In this document: positions 19,784-34,270 of the stretch, piece by piece
How positions within the stretch are numbered: the stretch's first letter is position 1
Layout of the letters: each line of letters begins with the position of its first letter
Source: Pogostemon cablin
Lineage: Eukaryota > Streptophyta > Magnoliopsida > Lamiales > Lamiaceae
DNA length: 64,000 nt
Reading direction: 5' to 3'
Assembly (NCBI GenBank): GCA_023678885.1
Contig: CM042987.1
Location: 30,466,927 to 30,530,926, forward strand
Program-made: the position numbers and the translations under genes
Notes under the pieces: generated by a model
Databases searched by the model: none
Told to the model about the DNA's origin: nothing
Seen by the model: only the letters and a program-made list of their open reading frames with translations

Positions 19784-20463
19784 TTTCTATGGATTGTTTA
19801 CTTTCTCTCGCTGCACTATCCCTTCAACACACCTTTCATTAGTTTTTCGGACGGTTAATTCTGAAGTTTTTGTTCGAATTTTGATATGTAGTTAGTCGTG
19901 AAACTCCGACTCTGTTCTTTGATATGTAGTTGATTGATGTTGAATCTCCAACTCTGTTCTTGGAATTCATCTGCTGATATATTCAGATTTTGTTGTCTCT
20001 ATGAATTGTGCTCAATCTTCGCTATATCTCAATTTCTGGCAATTTTCCATTCAAAAATGTGATCAATTTCTTGAGTTTTTATTGTTTCTTATTTGTGATT
20101 CTGAATTTCTAGTTTGAAATTGCATAGTTTCCCGTAGTGCTTCTCTTGGTTTTTCCGTTAATTTCTCCGGCGAAAGTGAGCCGCCTTTCCTGCCATGTAA
20201 CCGCCGTACGCCGCCTGATCTATCCCCTCCCAGTTTTTGGCCTAAGGCAAAGTGGTGTTTGTTTGAGTTTTTTGGGTGCTTTTGATGAATACTAATAGCC
20301 TATTTTTGTTTTAAGCCTTGTATCTACGATTTTATTCTTAAGTCAAATGAATATGCAGGGGGGCAAGGGTGGTGACACATGCAAAGAATGTTAATACATG
20401 TGAGAGAAAAGTTAATTAAGATAATAATTTATAGAAAATAGGGGGTGCAGGATTAATAGAATT
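19784..20463 (+). other. 3' flank of copy F
   Basis: T-rich sequence resembling a 3' untranslated region or intron, with TTGATATGTAGTTG repeated near 19880 and 19920. A short G+C-rich piece at 20165-20230 (CCGCCGTACGCCGCCTGATC) is unassigned. No gene is evident. Confidence 0.4.
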
Positions 20464-20636
20464 GTTGGTGTGTGTATATGTATATGGATGTTTTACGATT
20501 AGATATTGATTTGGTTTATAAGAGATTTATAAGTGTTAATATGGGTGTTTTACAATTTAGATATACATTTGGTTTATAAGAGGTTTCAAAGTGTGTATGT
20601 GGGTGTTTTACAATTTAGATATAAATTTGGTTTATA
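20464..20636. repeat. Tandem repeat, ~60-bp unit, three copies
   Basis: The repeated core is GGGTGTTTTACAATTTAGAT followed by ATAAATTTGGTTTATAAGAG. Copies are near 20487, 20545 and 20600; the first is the most diverged. A MITE abuts the last unit. Confidence 0.7.
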
Positions 20637-20862
20637 CTCCCTCTATCTCTCGTTAAAATATTTAGGACATTTTTAATATTAAGATGAGAGAATTAATATT
20701 TTTGATATATAATAGTGATTAGTTGTATTAGTATAATGGGAATCCTACGAAAATATTTAAATATTTTATGTGAATCTCATTTATTATAAAAAAAATAGAC
20801 TTTTTTTTTTTTTGGAATGCTTAAAATCGAAATACGTGAACTTTATTGTGGGATGTTGGGAG
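20637..20862. mobile_element. Stowaway-like MITE, diverged copy
   Basis: The ends are CTCCCTCTATCTCTCG and ...GTGGGATGTTGGGAG, flanked by TA on each side. Internal TAGTGATTAGTTGTATTAGT matches the ~225-bp family. Confidence 0.75.
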
Positions 20863-21591
20863 TAAGAGGTCTGAAAGTTAGAGATAGTTTATGTTTGTCC
20901 ATGTTTTGGTGAGCTAGTTTGTAAATTTATGTATAAATATATGATAGAAAGAGAAGAAAAAAGAGAAAGAAGGATTTGAAAAATAAACAAAAACAAAAGG
21001 TAAAAGAGCATAGGACGTGCTCATATATTGAAAATTAAATTTTCATATATTGAAGTAATCAGTAAAAATAGAGAGTTCAAACCCTGTATATACAAGTATT
21101 TGCCTCAATTATATTTTCAAATTAAAAATTAAAGATGGTGTACAAAATTCATATATTTTATAGTAAGAGAAGTTTTTTTGCCCATGTAATATTATTTTCA
21201 ATGTATGTAATAATTTCTCTTATAAATATATTTTAGAAAATTATTTCGTCATCCTCAAAAACTACTACGTAAGTTCATGAGTTAACTCACAAATTAATGT
21301 ATTATTAGTAATTAGTAATATTTAAATCATGTTAGGCAGCTTATTTTCTTGTAATTTGACACGAGTTCAAGCGCAATCATGTATGCTTAGATACAAATAC
21401 TATTTTAAATACATGCATTTATATAATACTTTAGAGTAATTATTAAGTAAATAAATTATTTCGGCATCCTTATAAACTCCTATGTGAGCTCACGAGTCAA
21501 CTCCAAAATAATGTACTCTCGTTTCAAAATAGTTTTTACATATTCTATTTTCGCTCGTGTATAATCCATCTTTTACTTTTTATTTACAATA
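20863..21591. other. AT-rich intergenic stretch
   Basis: No gene or clear element. A TATGTGAGCTCACGAGTCAAC-like and a TACGTAAGTTCATGAGTTAAC-like segment recur about 210 bp apart (near 21268 and 21480), suggesting an old duplication. Confidence 0.45.
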
Positions 21592-21882
21592 CTCCCTCCG
21601 ACCCACGTATTTTTACTCACTTTCTATTTTGGGGTGTCCCACGTATTTTTACCCATTCAATTTTTGGCAAAAATATATAATATTTTATTACCTACTTTTT
21701 ACAATCCCAACAACTTTAATTACTTTTTTACACTTTATTCATCATTCCCAATAGCTTTATTCACTTTTTCTTTTTAAATTACTAATTTATCCCTACTTTC
21801 TCTTATATTATATATTAAAAAAATAAAACGTCTTAATCTCCGTGCCCGTACAAACGGGTAAAAATACCCGGGACGGAGGAAG
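21592..21882. mobile_element. Stowaway-like MITE, ~290-bp family
   Basis: The ends are CTCCCTCCGACCCACGTATT and ...ACCCGGGACGGAGGAAG, with TA on both sides. It is the reverse-oriented partner of 1641-1929, including the ACGTCTTAATCTCCGTGCCC block. Confidence 0.85.
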
Positions 21883-22597
21883 TAATATTTTTCTTACTTG
21901 ACACATCTAATATATTTTATTGTTTATTATTAAAAAAAAGAACATCAAAATATTTTTAAAAGTATATTTTTTTTAATCGACATGAAAAAAAAAAAATACT
22001 AAAAACGAACACGTTATAAGATGCTACATAAAGTTTGGTTGTCACAACGTATATTGGTGAGATTGAAAGAAAAATGACGGTCAATACTCTATTTATTATG
22101 GAGTATTAGAAAAAAAAATACATTATATATTCTCACATTACAGTTTTCAATGTAGGGTAAAATTATACTTCTTCCTTTTACATTATTGTTTTACATTTTA
22201 TCATTTATTACAGTTTTAATATTTAAAATAATGGTAAAAGCATAGAGAAATAATCTCTTATTACTTTTTAATATTTAAATAACACACCATCATATAACAC
22301 ACTGCTATTTTTAATTTGATTTATTATTAAAAAAACTATATATTCTCATAATACAGATAAAATTATTTTTCTTAAACAACACTTGTTACAATTATTGTGG
22401 ACAATTTAATGAGACCAATGAAGAAATTCTAATGAAAATATGAGGATTTTTGGATAGGACCAAACGTACTAAAAATTTGTCCTTTAGACCAAACTTGATA
22501 CTTAATTGACCGTTGACTCTGCATCTAAAAATGGAATATATTTTGGAAACCAAAATTATTATTATCCCTATTTACAAATTAGTTAGGCAACTATATA
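21883..22597. other. AT-rich intergenic stretch
   Basis: No gene, RNA or bounded element is recognisable. Two AAAAAATTATATATTCTCAYA-like pieces recur near 22108 and 22332. Confidence 0.4.
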
Positions 22598-22850
22598 CTC
22601 ACTCCATCTCATATAAAGAGTTACATTTAATGTTTATATCTAGATTAAGAAATATAATATTTGAATGTGTAGTGTATTGAAAAATATAATAATTTAATAT
22701 ATAATATGTAGTTGTGTTAGTGTAGTGTGTGGATCCCATAAAGATAAAGTGATTAATTTATGTGGGTCCATATAATAAAAAGGAAATATAACTCTTGTAG
22801 CGGGACGCCCTAATTAGTAAAATGTAACTCTTGTAGTGGGATGGAGGGAG
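22598..22850. mobile_element. Stowaway-like MITE
   Basis: The ends are CTCACTCCATCTCATATAAA and ...GTAGTGGGATGGAGGGAG with TA flanks. The right half has a near-duplicated terminus (CTCTTGTAGCGGGACG and CTCTTGTAGTGGGATG). Confidence 0.75.
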
Positions 22851-22852
22851 TA

Positions 22853-23137
22853 CTCTCTACACTCCATAACAACTTTCACATTTTTCTTATTTGTTTGTCC
22901 CACAATAACTTTCACATCCAAAAAAATAAAACAAAACTTTATCCAATAACCTCAAAAATTAATTTAATTTTAAATTTATTATTTCTTTTTCACACTCATA
23001 ATATTAAATTACACTTTATTTTTTTACATAAAAATATTAAAATACCCTTAAAAATCAATAAAATTGGTAAAAGAAATAATTTTTTTCTTAAATAACATGA
23101 AACATTAAATGGGAAAACTATTATATTATGGAGGCAG
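22853..23137. mobile_element. MITE adjoining the previous one
   Basis: It starts CTCTCTACACTCCATAACAA directly after the TA of the preceding element and ends ...TTATGGAGGCAG followed by TA. The motif CAATAACTTTCACATCCAAA also occurs near 34618, where only part of the element survives. Confidence 0.55.
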
Positions 23138-25820
<2,683 letters not shown>

Positions 25821-26035
25821 CCCCTCCGTACACTATTAATATGTTCATTTATTTTTTAACGTGCATTAAGGAATATTATTATTTTATATGTGGTGAGTAA
25901 TTGTATTAGTCTAATTTATAGGTCTCATATTTTAATTGTATTATTGATGTGTGTGAATTCTATATATTTAAAAAATAAAATGGATACATTAAGACTGGAC
26001 AACCCAAAATAGTAAAATGGGTACATTGATGAGAG
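25821..26035. mobile_element. Stowaway-like MITE, diverged copy
   Basis: The left end CCCCTCCGTACACTATT and right end GGGTACATTGATGAGAG are inverted and diverged. The interior shows AACGTGCATTAAGGA, GTGGTGAGTAATTGTATTAG and ACAACCCAAAATAGTAAAAT of the ~225-bp family. Confidence 0.65.
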
Positions 26036-26090
26036 TATAAATTTCTAGAAAATATGGTCAATTTTTAGCTAGGTTTTATATAATTAAGGT

Positions 26091-27709
26091 TGTTATTAGT
26101 GTTTAATTTCATTAATTCCTTAATTTATGTGGAGAGGAACCTTTTGGTAGAATTTGTAGGATTTTAAGTTTAAATGAGCTTCTTTATTCAATTACGAAGG
26201 CGTGGAAAAAAACGGAGCTCGATTCGGAGTTAAAACGAGCAAATACGAGCAAAAATGAAAAATATGTGCAAGCTGAAAATGTGTATGTTTCAGCTGCGAA
26301 TTAATGGGCCATTTTATTGTCATTCTCGGCCCAATAGCAGCACATTTCCTTGATCCATTAGGCATGCAATAATTACAATATATGGAGAAGAAAGCCCACT
26401 ATGATTTCCATTTTCAATTATGTGAGTTGGCAACTCACAAATTGAATCATTAAAGTTCATGGGCCCACCTGATCAACATTAATATGATGAATGAGTATAA
26501 AGCCCACTCACTTGAATAAAAAGAGGAGCAGCTGTGGAATTGAGCATAAGGGAGTCGACCATCAGCAACCTTCCACCTTTCATCTCTCTATTCATCCATT
26601 CTTTCCCCAAATTCACCATCCATCAAATTCCACTCATTTAATTCACTAAACTCTTTCATCATCCATTCCATTTGATTAAGGAAGCAAGGGAGGTTAAAAA
26701 GTGCAAGAGAAGATAGATGCTTCATTTGAAGAATTTCAAGGGAAGAATTTATTTAATTTTGTAATTTTCCTAGGGTTTAATCATGGGATTTTGTAGGATA
26801 ATTGATTTATTATGCTTGATACTATGATAGGTTAATCTCCTTTGTGAGATTAGCTCCATGATTGGTATTGGATAATTTAGGTTTTATGCAATTTGATTTT
26901 AATCTTAATTGGGCATTTGTGTTATTTCTATCATTGATTGTTAATTGTTTGATTTATATGATGATATGTAAGATTAATTGTCATGGGCATGTGATTAGAT
27001 TGAGAAATCAATTATGTGTTTAGGATAGTTCATTGAATCATTTCATCATACACTTCATGTGCATTAATTTAGAATGAGATAGAGATATCCTTCTAAATTT
27101 AGAACCCATTGATAGAACATTTAATTGGCTTAATCGAGAAATTAGTTGATTAGGTGAGGAGACCCAAGCCATTAGTGAATTCATAGTATCTTAAAAGAGA
27201 ATATTGCCTATGATTTAGTACCTCATTAGAGAACTCGTAGAGTAATTAGTACCTAGTGGGAGGTGTTCACTTTGGTCTCGATCTTATGTGCTTTTGGGAG
27301 CCTTTTTGAGGGCCTACATCCTATCCATCTCGAGAGAGAGTTTAGGTGGAATTAGTGATCGCTTCTATGGCATTTCCATGAGAGATTAGAATTAATTGTA
27401 TGACTCCTTTGTTATTTATTCTATGATTGTTGTTAATCTCATCTTTGCATCATTTGGAACTCATTTATTCTAGCATTATTTCATCCTTGCATCATTTGGA
27501 ACTCATTTATTCTAGCATTCATTTTATCATTTATTTCTTGCATTAGTTTAATTGCATTCATTTGCAACCTATCCGCTCCATTCCGTTGTCCTTATAAAAT
27601 CACGATAAACTTGAGATCGCTTAAACTCTAGCACGTTCCTCCCTTGGGTTCGATAAATTTCTTTAATTGGTCATTCCGACTATTAACGACCAATCATACA
27701 TTAACAGTG
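26091..27709. mobile_element. Possible solo LTR or LARD-type LTR
   Basis: The segment begins TGTTATTAGTG and ends CATACATTAACA, giving a TGTTA...TAACA terminal pair. The interior resembles an LTR leader. Near its 3' end it has CTTGGGTTCGATAAATTTC, parallel to CTTGGGTTCGACCCGTACTT in the solo LTR at 13264-14530. Direct duplications of flanking bases are not evident, so the boundaries are unproven. A 42-bp internal duplication (TTGCATCATTTGGAACTCAT) lies near 27446 and 27488. A right-hand MITE terminus (GGAGGGAGTA) abuts it. Confidence 0.45.
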
Positions 27710-28024
27710 AATGGAGGGAGTATTACTTTATCTATTTTAATTATTTCATATCTTTAAAACCATTTCTTCTATTATGCAATTTTCGCTGAAAGTTTGAGGA
27801 TTTTCCAGTTTTCGTAGATTTAGATAATTTTGCAGATTCTTTTTTTTTTTTTACAAATTCTGAAGATTTGGGGGATTTTTCAATTTTTGTGAGTTTTTAG
27901 CAAATCAATGATAAGGTCATAGTTGGAAAGTTTAATTATTTTTCAAATTTATTATTATATATATTGATGCATGATCTTACGTGATTTACTTCAGTATCTT
28001 ATATACATGTTAAAAAACCTCATG

Positions 28025-28500
28025 TTAACCATTATTGGTTCGTAATGAAGTATCGCAAATAAACTCATCGGGGAGGAAGACAGTTTTCAGGAGCTCCTTG
28101 TAAGCCTGCTTCCTGATCTGTCCCTTATTGCAATCTTCATGAGGTGGATTTTTTTGCCTAAGCTGGGATGTGATGGAATTTGATCCTAACAGTCCTCTCC
28201 AGCCCTGGTGCACATCCCTTTTCAAATAGGGAGTCGACAATGTTGTTGGCCACTCCCTGCATAACGGAATCGCTGATATTGTATAAAGGTTGGTGCACCT
28301 CTTCTGAAAAACAAACGCCCTCGATCATTGTGAATTTCAAATCTAGAATGTAGGATTGTTGATCGAGACTTCGACTCCATCTACATTTTTCTCAATATGG
28401 CTTTTTAACTTCTCGCCAGCGTTAAGGAACAATCTGGGATCACTCGCAAATGAGAACCTAATCCTACTCTGCCCACCACAGTGTTGTGATTCATGTTCGC
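28025..28500 (-). pseudogene. SELH-like gene, frameshifted, copy G
   Basis: Reading leftward, one frame gives RIRFSFASDPRLFLNAGEKL, KSHIEKNVDGVEVSINNP and then stops. A second frame takes over with ILDLKFTMIEGVCFSEEVHQ, PLYNISDSVMQGVANNIVDS and LFEKG. Together these follow the SELH-like order (helix with LE, V.GV.V.IN, F..EE...PLY, helix). The cysteine positions read A and P. Beyond this, a third frame (28025-28240) stays open for about 70 residues, with GQIRKQAYKELLKTVFLPDE, and has no recognisable domain. Two frame changes make a pseudogene the best reading, unless an unseen intron bridges them. Confidence 0.5.
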
Positions 28501-28699
28501 CAGAGATATTTAGACTGCTATACTATACTATACAGGGCTACTTGTTTTCTTCTATAGGGATAGATACTCTGCGTACATGGATGCGTTAGTGTGATTAAAA
28601 ACAAATTTAACCGATCATAACTGCACCTGCTGCCCCACTAAATGATTTTTTTTTTACTTTTAGTAACATACAGATTTACTTTATAAAAAAAAAATAAAG
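28501..28699. other. Upstream flank of copy G
   Basis: No TATA box or leader matching those of the other SELH-like copies is seen here. Confidence 0.3.
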
Positions 28700-28838
28700 A
28701 AACTTAAATGGTAGCTAACATTATATGTTGGTGGCATATATAGTGGCTACTGTCTATTATCGGACTATAAACTTAAATGGCAGCTAACATTATAGGTTGG
28801 TGGCATATATAGTGGCTACTGTCTATTATCGGACTATA
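28700..28838. repeat. Tandem duplication, 69-bp unit
   Basis: Two nearly identical copies start AAACTTAAATGGTAGCTAAC (28700) and AAACTTAAATGGCAGCTAAC (28769). Both end CTATTATCGGACTATAA. The two differ at very few positions, so the event is recent. Confidence 0.9.
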
Positions 28839-29964
28839 ATATGGTAGTGGTTTCAATTCCCACTATCAATTTCCTTTTATTTATCTCACAACCATCTTCT
28901 TTTTCTTTCTATATTTATTTCCCCCTTTCTTTACTCCTCATTTTTATATATTTTTGCTTCCTTTTATTTATGTTTTATTTTTATTCATTTTCTTATATAT
29001 TATATATTCTTTTTCCTCTCTTTTTTGCTATATTTTTTTAATTTGTTATCTCATCTTTACATCTTTTTATTTTCCTTCTTTCTAATAGCTTGCACCATTA
29101 TTATAAAATAGAAATATAATTTTAAACTTTTAACTCTCAAAATTATAATCTACATTTAACACACATAACATATACTTTCATAATTTATGCATTACTTAAA
29201 ATGACAACATAACCTTAAAATTTCTTAAACTACATACCTATTTAGGATTTATTATTATCTAGTACACGATATACTATAATATTACTAGTAGATACAAAAT
29301 ATATATTTTATTATTAACTATTACAAAATTATTCTATAAATAGTCCTAATTACCCCTAAATACATCATGTGGATAAAATAGGTATATATTTACGTTAAAA
29401 GTTAAAATGATAGGATCATATCCTTCATTATAATTTTCTATCTGTTTACATATCAAAATTATTTCGCACATTGAAATCTCTCTCCCCCATAGATCCCACA
29501 GATTATGTATAAGTTAATTTCTGAACACAAAATATATAATTTCTGAACACAAATATATTAAAAATAAATATTTTTAAAAACATAAATTTTGAATATTAAC
29601 AAATTAAGTTAACTTTTGAACACAAAAATATATAATTTTTTAACACAAATATATTAAAAAAATTAATACATAAAATTTGAATTTTTTTTGAATACATGCT
29701 ATTTGAACACAAATATACAAAAATATATTTGAACATAAGCATTACTAAATATAAAAATAATGTGGATGTGATCAAAGGTGAATCCAAGCTACCGAGGCAA
29801 CGTGTTCTTGGGGTAATTTTTTAATATAGTGGCTAATTCACTATTAATAATCATAATCCCAAATAGCTAATCTTTTCAGAAATAAGTGTATGCAATGTAT
29901 TCAGAAATAATTATAGGAAATGTATCATGTATTCAGAAATATTTGTATGCGCAGATACGTTATA
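28839..29964. other. AT-rich, pyrimidine-rich intergenic stretch
   Basis: 28860-29060 is strongly T/C-rich on the plus strand. 29510-29750 repeats TTTTGAACACAAATATATTA-type units (near 29520, 29545, 29620 and 29645). No gene is recognised. Confidence 0.45.
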
Positions 29965-30190
29965 CTCCCTCCGTCCCGCACCAAGGGTGCACTTTGCTTT
30001 TTTGCACGTGGATTAAGGAGTATTATTATTTAATGTATAGTGGGTAGTTGTATTAGTGGGAGTGTGGGCCCCATATTTTAATTGTATTAGTGGGTAAATG
30101 TGGGACCCATTGTATAAAAAAGGAAAGAGGACCCTTTGGGTGGGACGACCAAAATGGAAAAAAGAGACCCTTGGTGCGGGACGGGGGGAG
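29965..30190. mobile_element. Stowaway-like MITE, well-preserved copy
   Basis: The ends CTCCCTCCGTCCCGCACCAA and ...TTGGTGCGGGACGGGGGGAG are near-perfect inverted repeats flanked by TA. This is the cleanest copy of the ~225-bp family in the window. Confidence 0.9.
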
Positions 30191-30894
30191 TAGTTATCTC
30201 CCACCTATTTTTGTGGAGAAATTAGTGGGACACTTTATCTTTTTGCATCACACCTTTTAAATTAATTTTTTAATACAATTAAAATAGGGATAAAAATGGT
30301 ATTTTATGCATTCAATTTGTATTAATTAATAATATAATTTATTTTTGTATCTAATAGTAAAATACAGACACATAAATTGTACCTAATAGTAATTGACCCA
30401 TATATTTATGTAGTTTGATTAAATTAATCTCAAAACAAAGTGAACACATTAATTAGTAATTGGACCTCTCAACATAATTCCTGCATCACTGATAACGCCA
30501 GATAATTATTCATGCAATATTCTAGCGGGGAAATGTAACTTCCATAGTGAACACCCAGCTAGTTAGTAATTTGTAAAGGTGAAACGAATGTCTTTTTTTT
30601 TTTTTTTTTCAATTTAATCTCGTAATTATGAACATTGCTCGATTTAGAGATAAAGTTGGCCGGCAAATCAAATTAAACTCAATTTAGAAATATCATATGC
30701 GCGCTGTGGCATCTTAATCTAGGACATTTTATTTTAGGCAAAACCTGTGTGAGACCGTCTCGTATATCTCAATCCATGAGACAATCCTCCATCTACCCAA
30801 TTTCGGTGTTATCATTAGTTAAATACGACAAATGTCAATTTATATGGAAATAAATGCCAATTATAAAATAGAAAATAAATTTGTTGATATTCTA
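30191..30894. other. AT-rich intergenic stretch
   Basis: No gene. It includes a T tract at about 30592-30609 and the palindromic GTGAGACCGTCTCGTAT motif near 30750 that recurs elsewhere in the window. Confidence 0.4.
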
Positions 30895-30990
30895 TTTCTA
30901 ATAGAAAAATGTTAATTACGTTGCTAATCTATGGGTAATTACCAACGGATTGAATTTCGTTGGTAAATTCCGTTACTAAAAAGTATACTT
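30895..30990. mobile_element. Fragment of the CACTA-like MITE
   Basis: It contains TTACCAACGGATTGAATTTC, CGTTGGTAAATTCCGTTACT and AAAAAGTAT, matching one end of the elements at 4239 and 49343. The opposite terminus is missing. Confidence 0.55.
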
Positions 30991-30992
30991 GA

Positions 30993-31175
30993 CAAAGACT
31001 TGAATACAACCTTCATTTTTTAAAAATCGATACAACCGCCCGTACAACCGCCAATTGCTGTGTTTTTTTTTTCCCTTTATTTTTCATTTTATTCATTTTT
31101 CTTAATTTAATTTTAGGAGTATAATTGCAATTTTACCAATTCAATTGGTACACCCGATTGTACCCTAGTCCCTCT
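30993..31175. repeat. Short copy of the 18.45-kb dispersed repeat
   Basis: It begins CAAAGACTTGAATACAACC and ends TTGTACCCTAGTCCCTCT, like 18452-18922. It has only one remnant of the internal GTATAATTGCAATTTTACC unit, so the minisatellite expansion is specific to the other copy. Confidence 0.65.
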
Positions 31176-31448
31176 CAAAGATGTATATTACTAATTTATG
31201 TTTATGGTTAATCCTCTGCCCTAGTACCATATGCTACTTGTTATCGAAAATTCAATTAAAATTAAATTGATGAACCCAAAATATACGATCTATAATCTGT
31301 ACACCAAGTTGCACCATATATCATCCATTTTCCCTTTAAAAATTATTTACACAATTCCTTGGTGTGACTTGCATACCACTCCAACTAACCCGATCCAAAG
31401 AAAATCAGTAACTGCACCGCCAGATTAACTGAAATTTAAAAAAGCGGT

Positions 31449-31455
31449 TATAAAA
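31449..31455 (+). promoter_or_regulatory. TATA box of copy H
   Basis: TATAAAA lies 76 nt upstream of the ATG, in GCGGTTATAAAAGG. It is followed by the leader block CAATCAAGAAATCAGAA, which is shared with the SELH-like copies A and B. Confidence 0.6.
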
Positions 31456-31530
31456 GGTAGAGAGGTGATCACAATCGAAATCCATTTCACTTTAGCAATC
31501 AAGAAATCAGAAGAAGAGTGAATTTCAAAT

Positions 31531-31902
31531 ATGGAAGAAAGATCGAATATTGCAAAAGGAAAAGGTGGAAGTTGGAAGAAGTACAGACCAGTAGAACCCT
31601 GTTTTGGGAGTCGTCAATTCGTGCTGGGGCTGGATAAAAAGATGCCGGGTGTGCACATTGTGTTCCAACTCGACCAGAAGTATGGATTTTTTACTCCAAG
31701 ATGGAGAATGAACTACGCTGCAATGATTGATAGAATTGCTGATGTTGCTTATGAAGCTGGCCTCTCCGTCATTATCAAGGCTCCCGATCCCGTTTCCGAC
31801 CCCGTCTCTGTTCCCGGTGCCGCTCGAAAGAGGGCGAGGAGTTTGGAATTGCCATTCCCGGATGATCGATCCAACATTCGCAGAAAGACTTCTTCCATGT
31901 GA
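31531..31902 (+). CDS. Highly diverged SELH-related small protein, copy H
   Basis: The protein has 123 residues. Only the central part (residues 27-77) recalls the family: FVLGLDKKMPGVHIVFQLDQ, KYGFFTPRW and MIDRIADVAYEAG stand where LLEKRVPGVKVVI, YGRFEVR and VDDIASQI stand in copy B. The main link is outside the coding region: its leader CAATCAAGAAATCAGAAGAA closely matches those of copies A and B. The C-terminus is novel and basic (ARKRARSLELPFPDD, RRKTSS), possibly a nuclear signal. The frame is open from a well-placed ATG with a TATA box upstream, so it may be expressed. The family assignment is weaker than for A, B and F. Confidence 0.45.
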   Translation: MEERSNIAKGKGGSWKKYRPVEPCFGSRQFVLGLDKKMPGVHIVFQLDQKYGFFTPRWRMNYAAMIDRIADVAYEAGLSVIIKAPDPVSDPVSVPGAARKRARSLELPFPDDRSNIRRKTSSM

Positions 31903-32539
31903 TCAGTTACTTTCTCTCTGCCTCTATGCACACTCACTGGTATTTTCTGGTTTTCCTATGATTTGTAATAATTCTACTTTGAATGTTTGTTGGGGTTTTG
32001 ATTCTGATGATGCGAACTAGTAAGTCTTGAATCATTTCTCTCTGCTTCTGAATTGTTCTACTTTAATTTCAACTCCTTGCTGTATTTTGCAATTAGTTTC
32101 ACAACTGATATTGAATCTTTTTTGTTTGTTAATTTTTGATCTGAAATTTGGGGATTTCCTACCCCTTTTGATTTTTTTTTATTTTTCTTTAAGTTTCCAT
32201 AAATCTGAAATGAATCCAAGAAAGGGTGTTATTAAAAATGTGGCAGATCAAATTCTAGCCTAACTGATTAAAAGAAAACGGAGGATCAATTTCTTGAAGA
32301 AAACTGTTGAATTGTTCTTTTGGCTTAGTAATGCACACCCCCCCCCCCAAACCTGATTTGAGCTAATCTGTTAAAAAAGCTCAAGGAAACTGTGTGTAGC
32401 CATAGATGTATATGTAATCGATTTCTTGGAAACAGAGAGGAAACCAGACGATGCAGCTTCTTCAGTATAAGTTATTGGATCTTTTTCCTCAAATCCATAT
32501 TAAGAAGAGAAGAGATTAATTATATTCATTGATAACAGT

Positions 32540-32890
32540 CTGGATGATTATAAAATAGTCCTGAATCAGGTTTAAAATTAAAATCGCTCTATAAAAATTT
32601 ACTTTATTAAAAATAGTCTAAAAAAACTTAATTTTTCCAAAATAGTCCCATAAGTTTTTAAATTCTTACAAAAATTGTCATTTTATTTAAAAATATCCAA
32701 TTTTTCTAATTTCATATGATGGGACTGAATCAGAATTTCACAAAGTTATGAGACAAAATTGATAAAAAAAAAATATTGTTTTGGATTGAAACCAGAGCAA
32801 AATTGAAAGATTTGGGACGAAAATGAATGTCCTAACCTTTTTTAGACTTTTTCGGATAAAGTAAAAACATATAGGATGGTTTATATTTCA
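32540..32890. repeat. Dispersed repeat, second copy inverted at 42090-42360
   Basis: The segment with AAAATAGTCCCATAAG, TTCTTACAAAAATTGTCATT and GGGACTGAATCAGAATT matches the reverse complement of 42090-42360, which has AAAATAGTCCAATAAC and TTCTTATAAAAATTGTCATT. No termini or coding capacity are recognised. Confidence 0.65.
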
Positions 32891-33959
32891 AACTCGTCCT
32901 GAACCGGCAAATGAAACCAAGCAAGATGTGGAGGATCGGGTTAAGTCAGAGTTGTGATCAACTAACTCACGAATTGAAGAAAATTAATTAATGTAGGAAT
33001 AGTGGCCAATAATACTGTTAAAGAAAATTAAAAATTTTGATAAAAGTAAGGATCGAGTTTGCACGCTAATTACGTATATATGTGCTTATTTATCTTTTAA
33101 GCCTGTTAGTGAAAAGTAAGAGCTGATGGAGTGGAGCCTGTAGGGAAAGTGAATTACAATATTCTTGAAACTAATAATAAGTTAAGTGAATTTTCATACT
33201 CACACCATATACAAATTTTATTAACATACATATTATCTCCACGTGAACCAAACAATTCTTTACAATCTTGAATCTTTTCTGTTGTTAATTCATTCAATTG
33301 CTATACATTTACTTTATACGGTGATAAAATAAATCTAACTCGTCTAAGTATTTCAAAAGGAAAAAAACAAATGTTGCTAATATTTATAGCCGAAGTTTAA
33401 TTTTTATAATAGCTTAGGTTAGTTGGGACATTGTTTGTAAATCAAAAGAAGGTGGAGGGAAATTTTAGCGCTATGAAATATAAATTTTCATATTTAAATA
33501 TTTATTTATGGTAAAACAAAGCAATTCACAGCAAATATAGTGGGGAAATTTTTATTTGCAGCAAATGTGATTAGTGAAGGATATTGTCACCATTTTTTTT
33601 TAATCTTGTATTATAATTTGATGTTATATCTCTTAATGAAGGACATGGTAAATGTTTGGATGAATAACAAGTAGAATATCGACAAAATCTATACTTTAAA
33701 AGGAAAATATCTACATTAGGAGAAATTTTGAGATTTTACTTACACACATAAGTGTCGCTCATCTGTCGCATGTTACAAAAATTAAAACATCAAATGTAAC
33801 ATAACATCCCATGCTATTTTTTGCGACCACAAGTTTTCATCACTAAAATCGATGAAAGACAAAATATTTGACACAAAAGTATTTGCCCTTAAACATCAAA
33901 GCCCAGCTGCTAACCCCCAATATGCCCACCAAATTGTGAAATTGTGAGTCATTAGTAAA

Positions 33960-34270
33960 ATTGTACGAGATCTCAGTTTTGATCCTATAACTTTGTTTGA
34001 ATCCAATTTTGACTTTCTAACTTTAAACAATTTTAGTCTTTTGCATCAATTTCACTCTTATAACTTTTATCTTTTTTGGTTTAAGTTCTTTTGCAAAAAA
34101 AATTCAAACTTACAGGATTCCCAAATTCTTGAAGTTATTGCAAAAAGACTAAATTGAAAAAATAAAAAGTAAAAGAATTAAAATTGATAAAATGATTAAA
34201 ATTAAAAAAAGTTTTAAAAGTAAAGGATCAAAATTGAATTCAAACTAAAATTATACGACTAAAATTGATA
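33960..34270. mobile_element. Inverted-repeat (fold-back) element, unclassified
   Basis: The left arm CAGTTTTGATCCTATAACTT with GTTTGAATCCAATTTTGAC is matched in inverse orientation by GTCAAAATTG-like sequence and AAACTAAAATTATACGACTA on the right. The arms are about 40 bp and diverged. No transposase; a MITE is likely. Confidence 0.45.
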
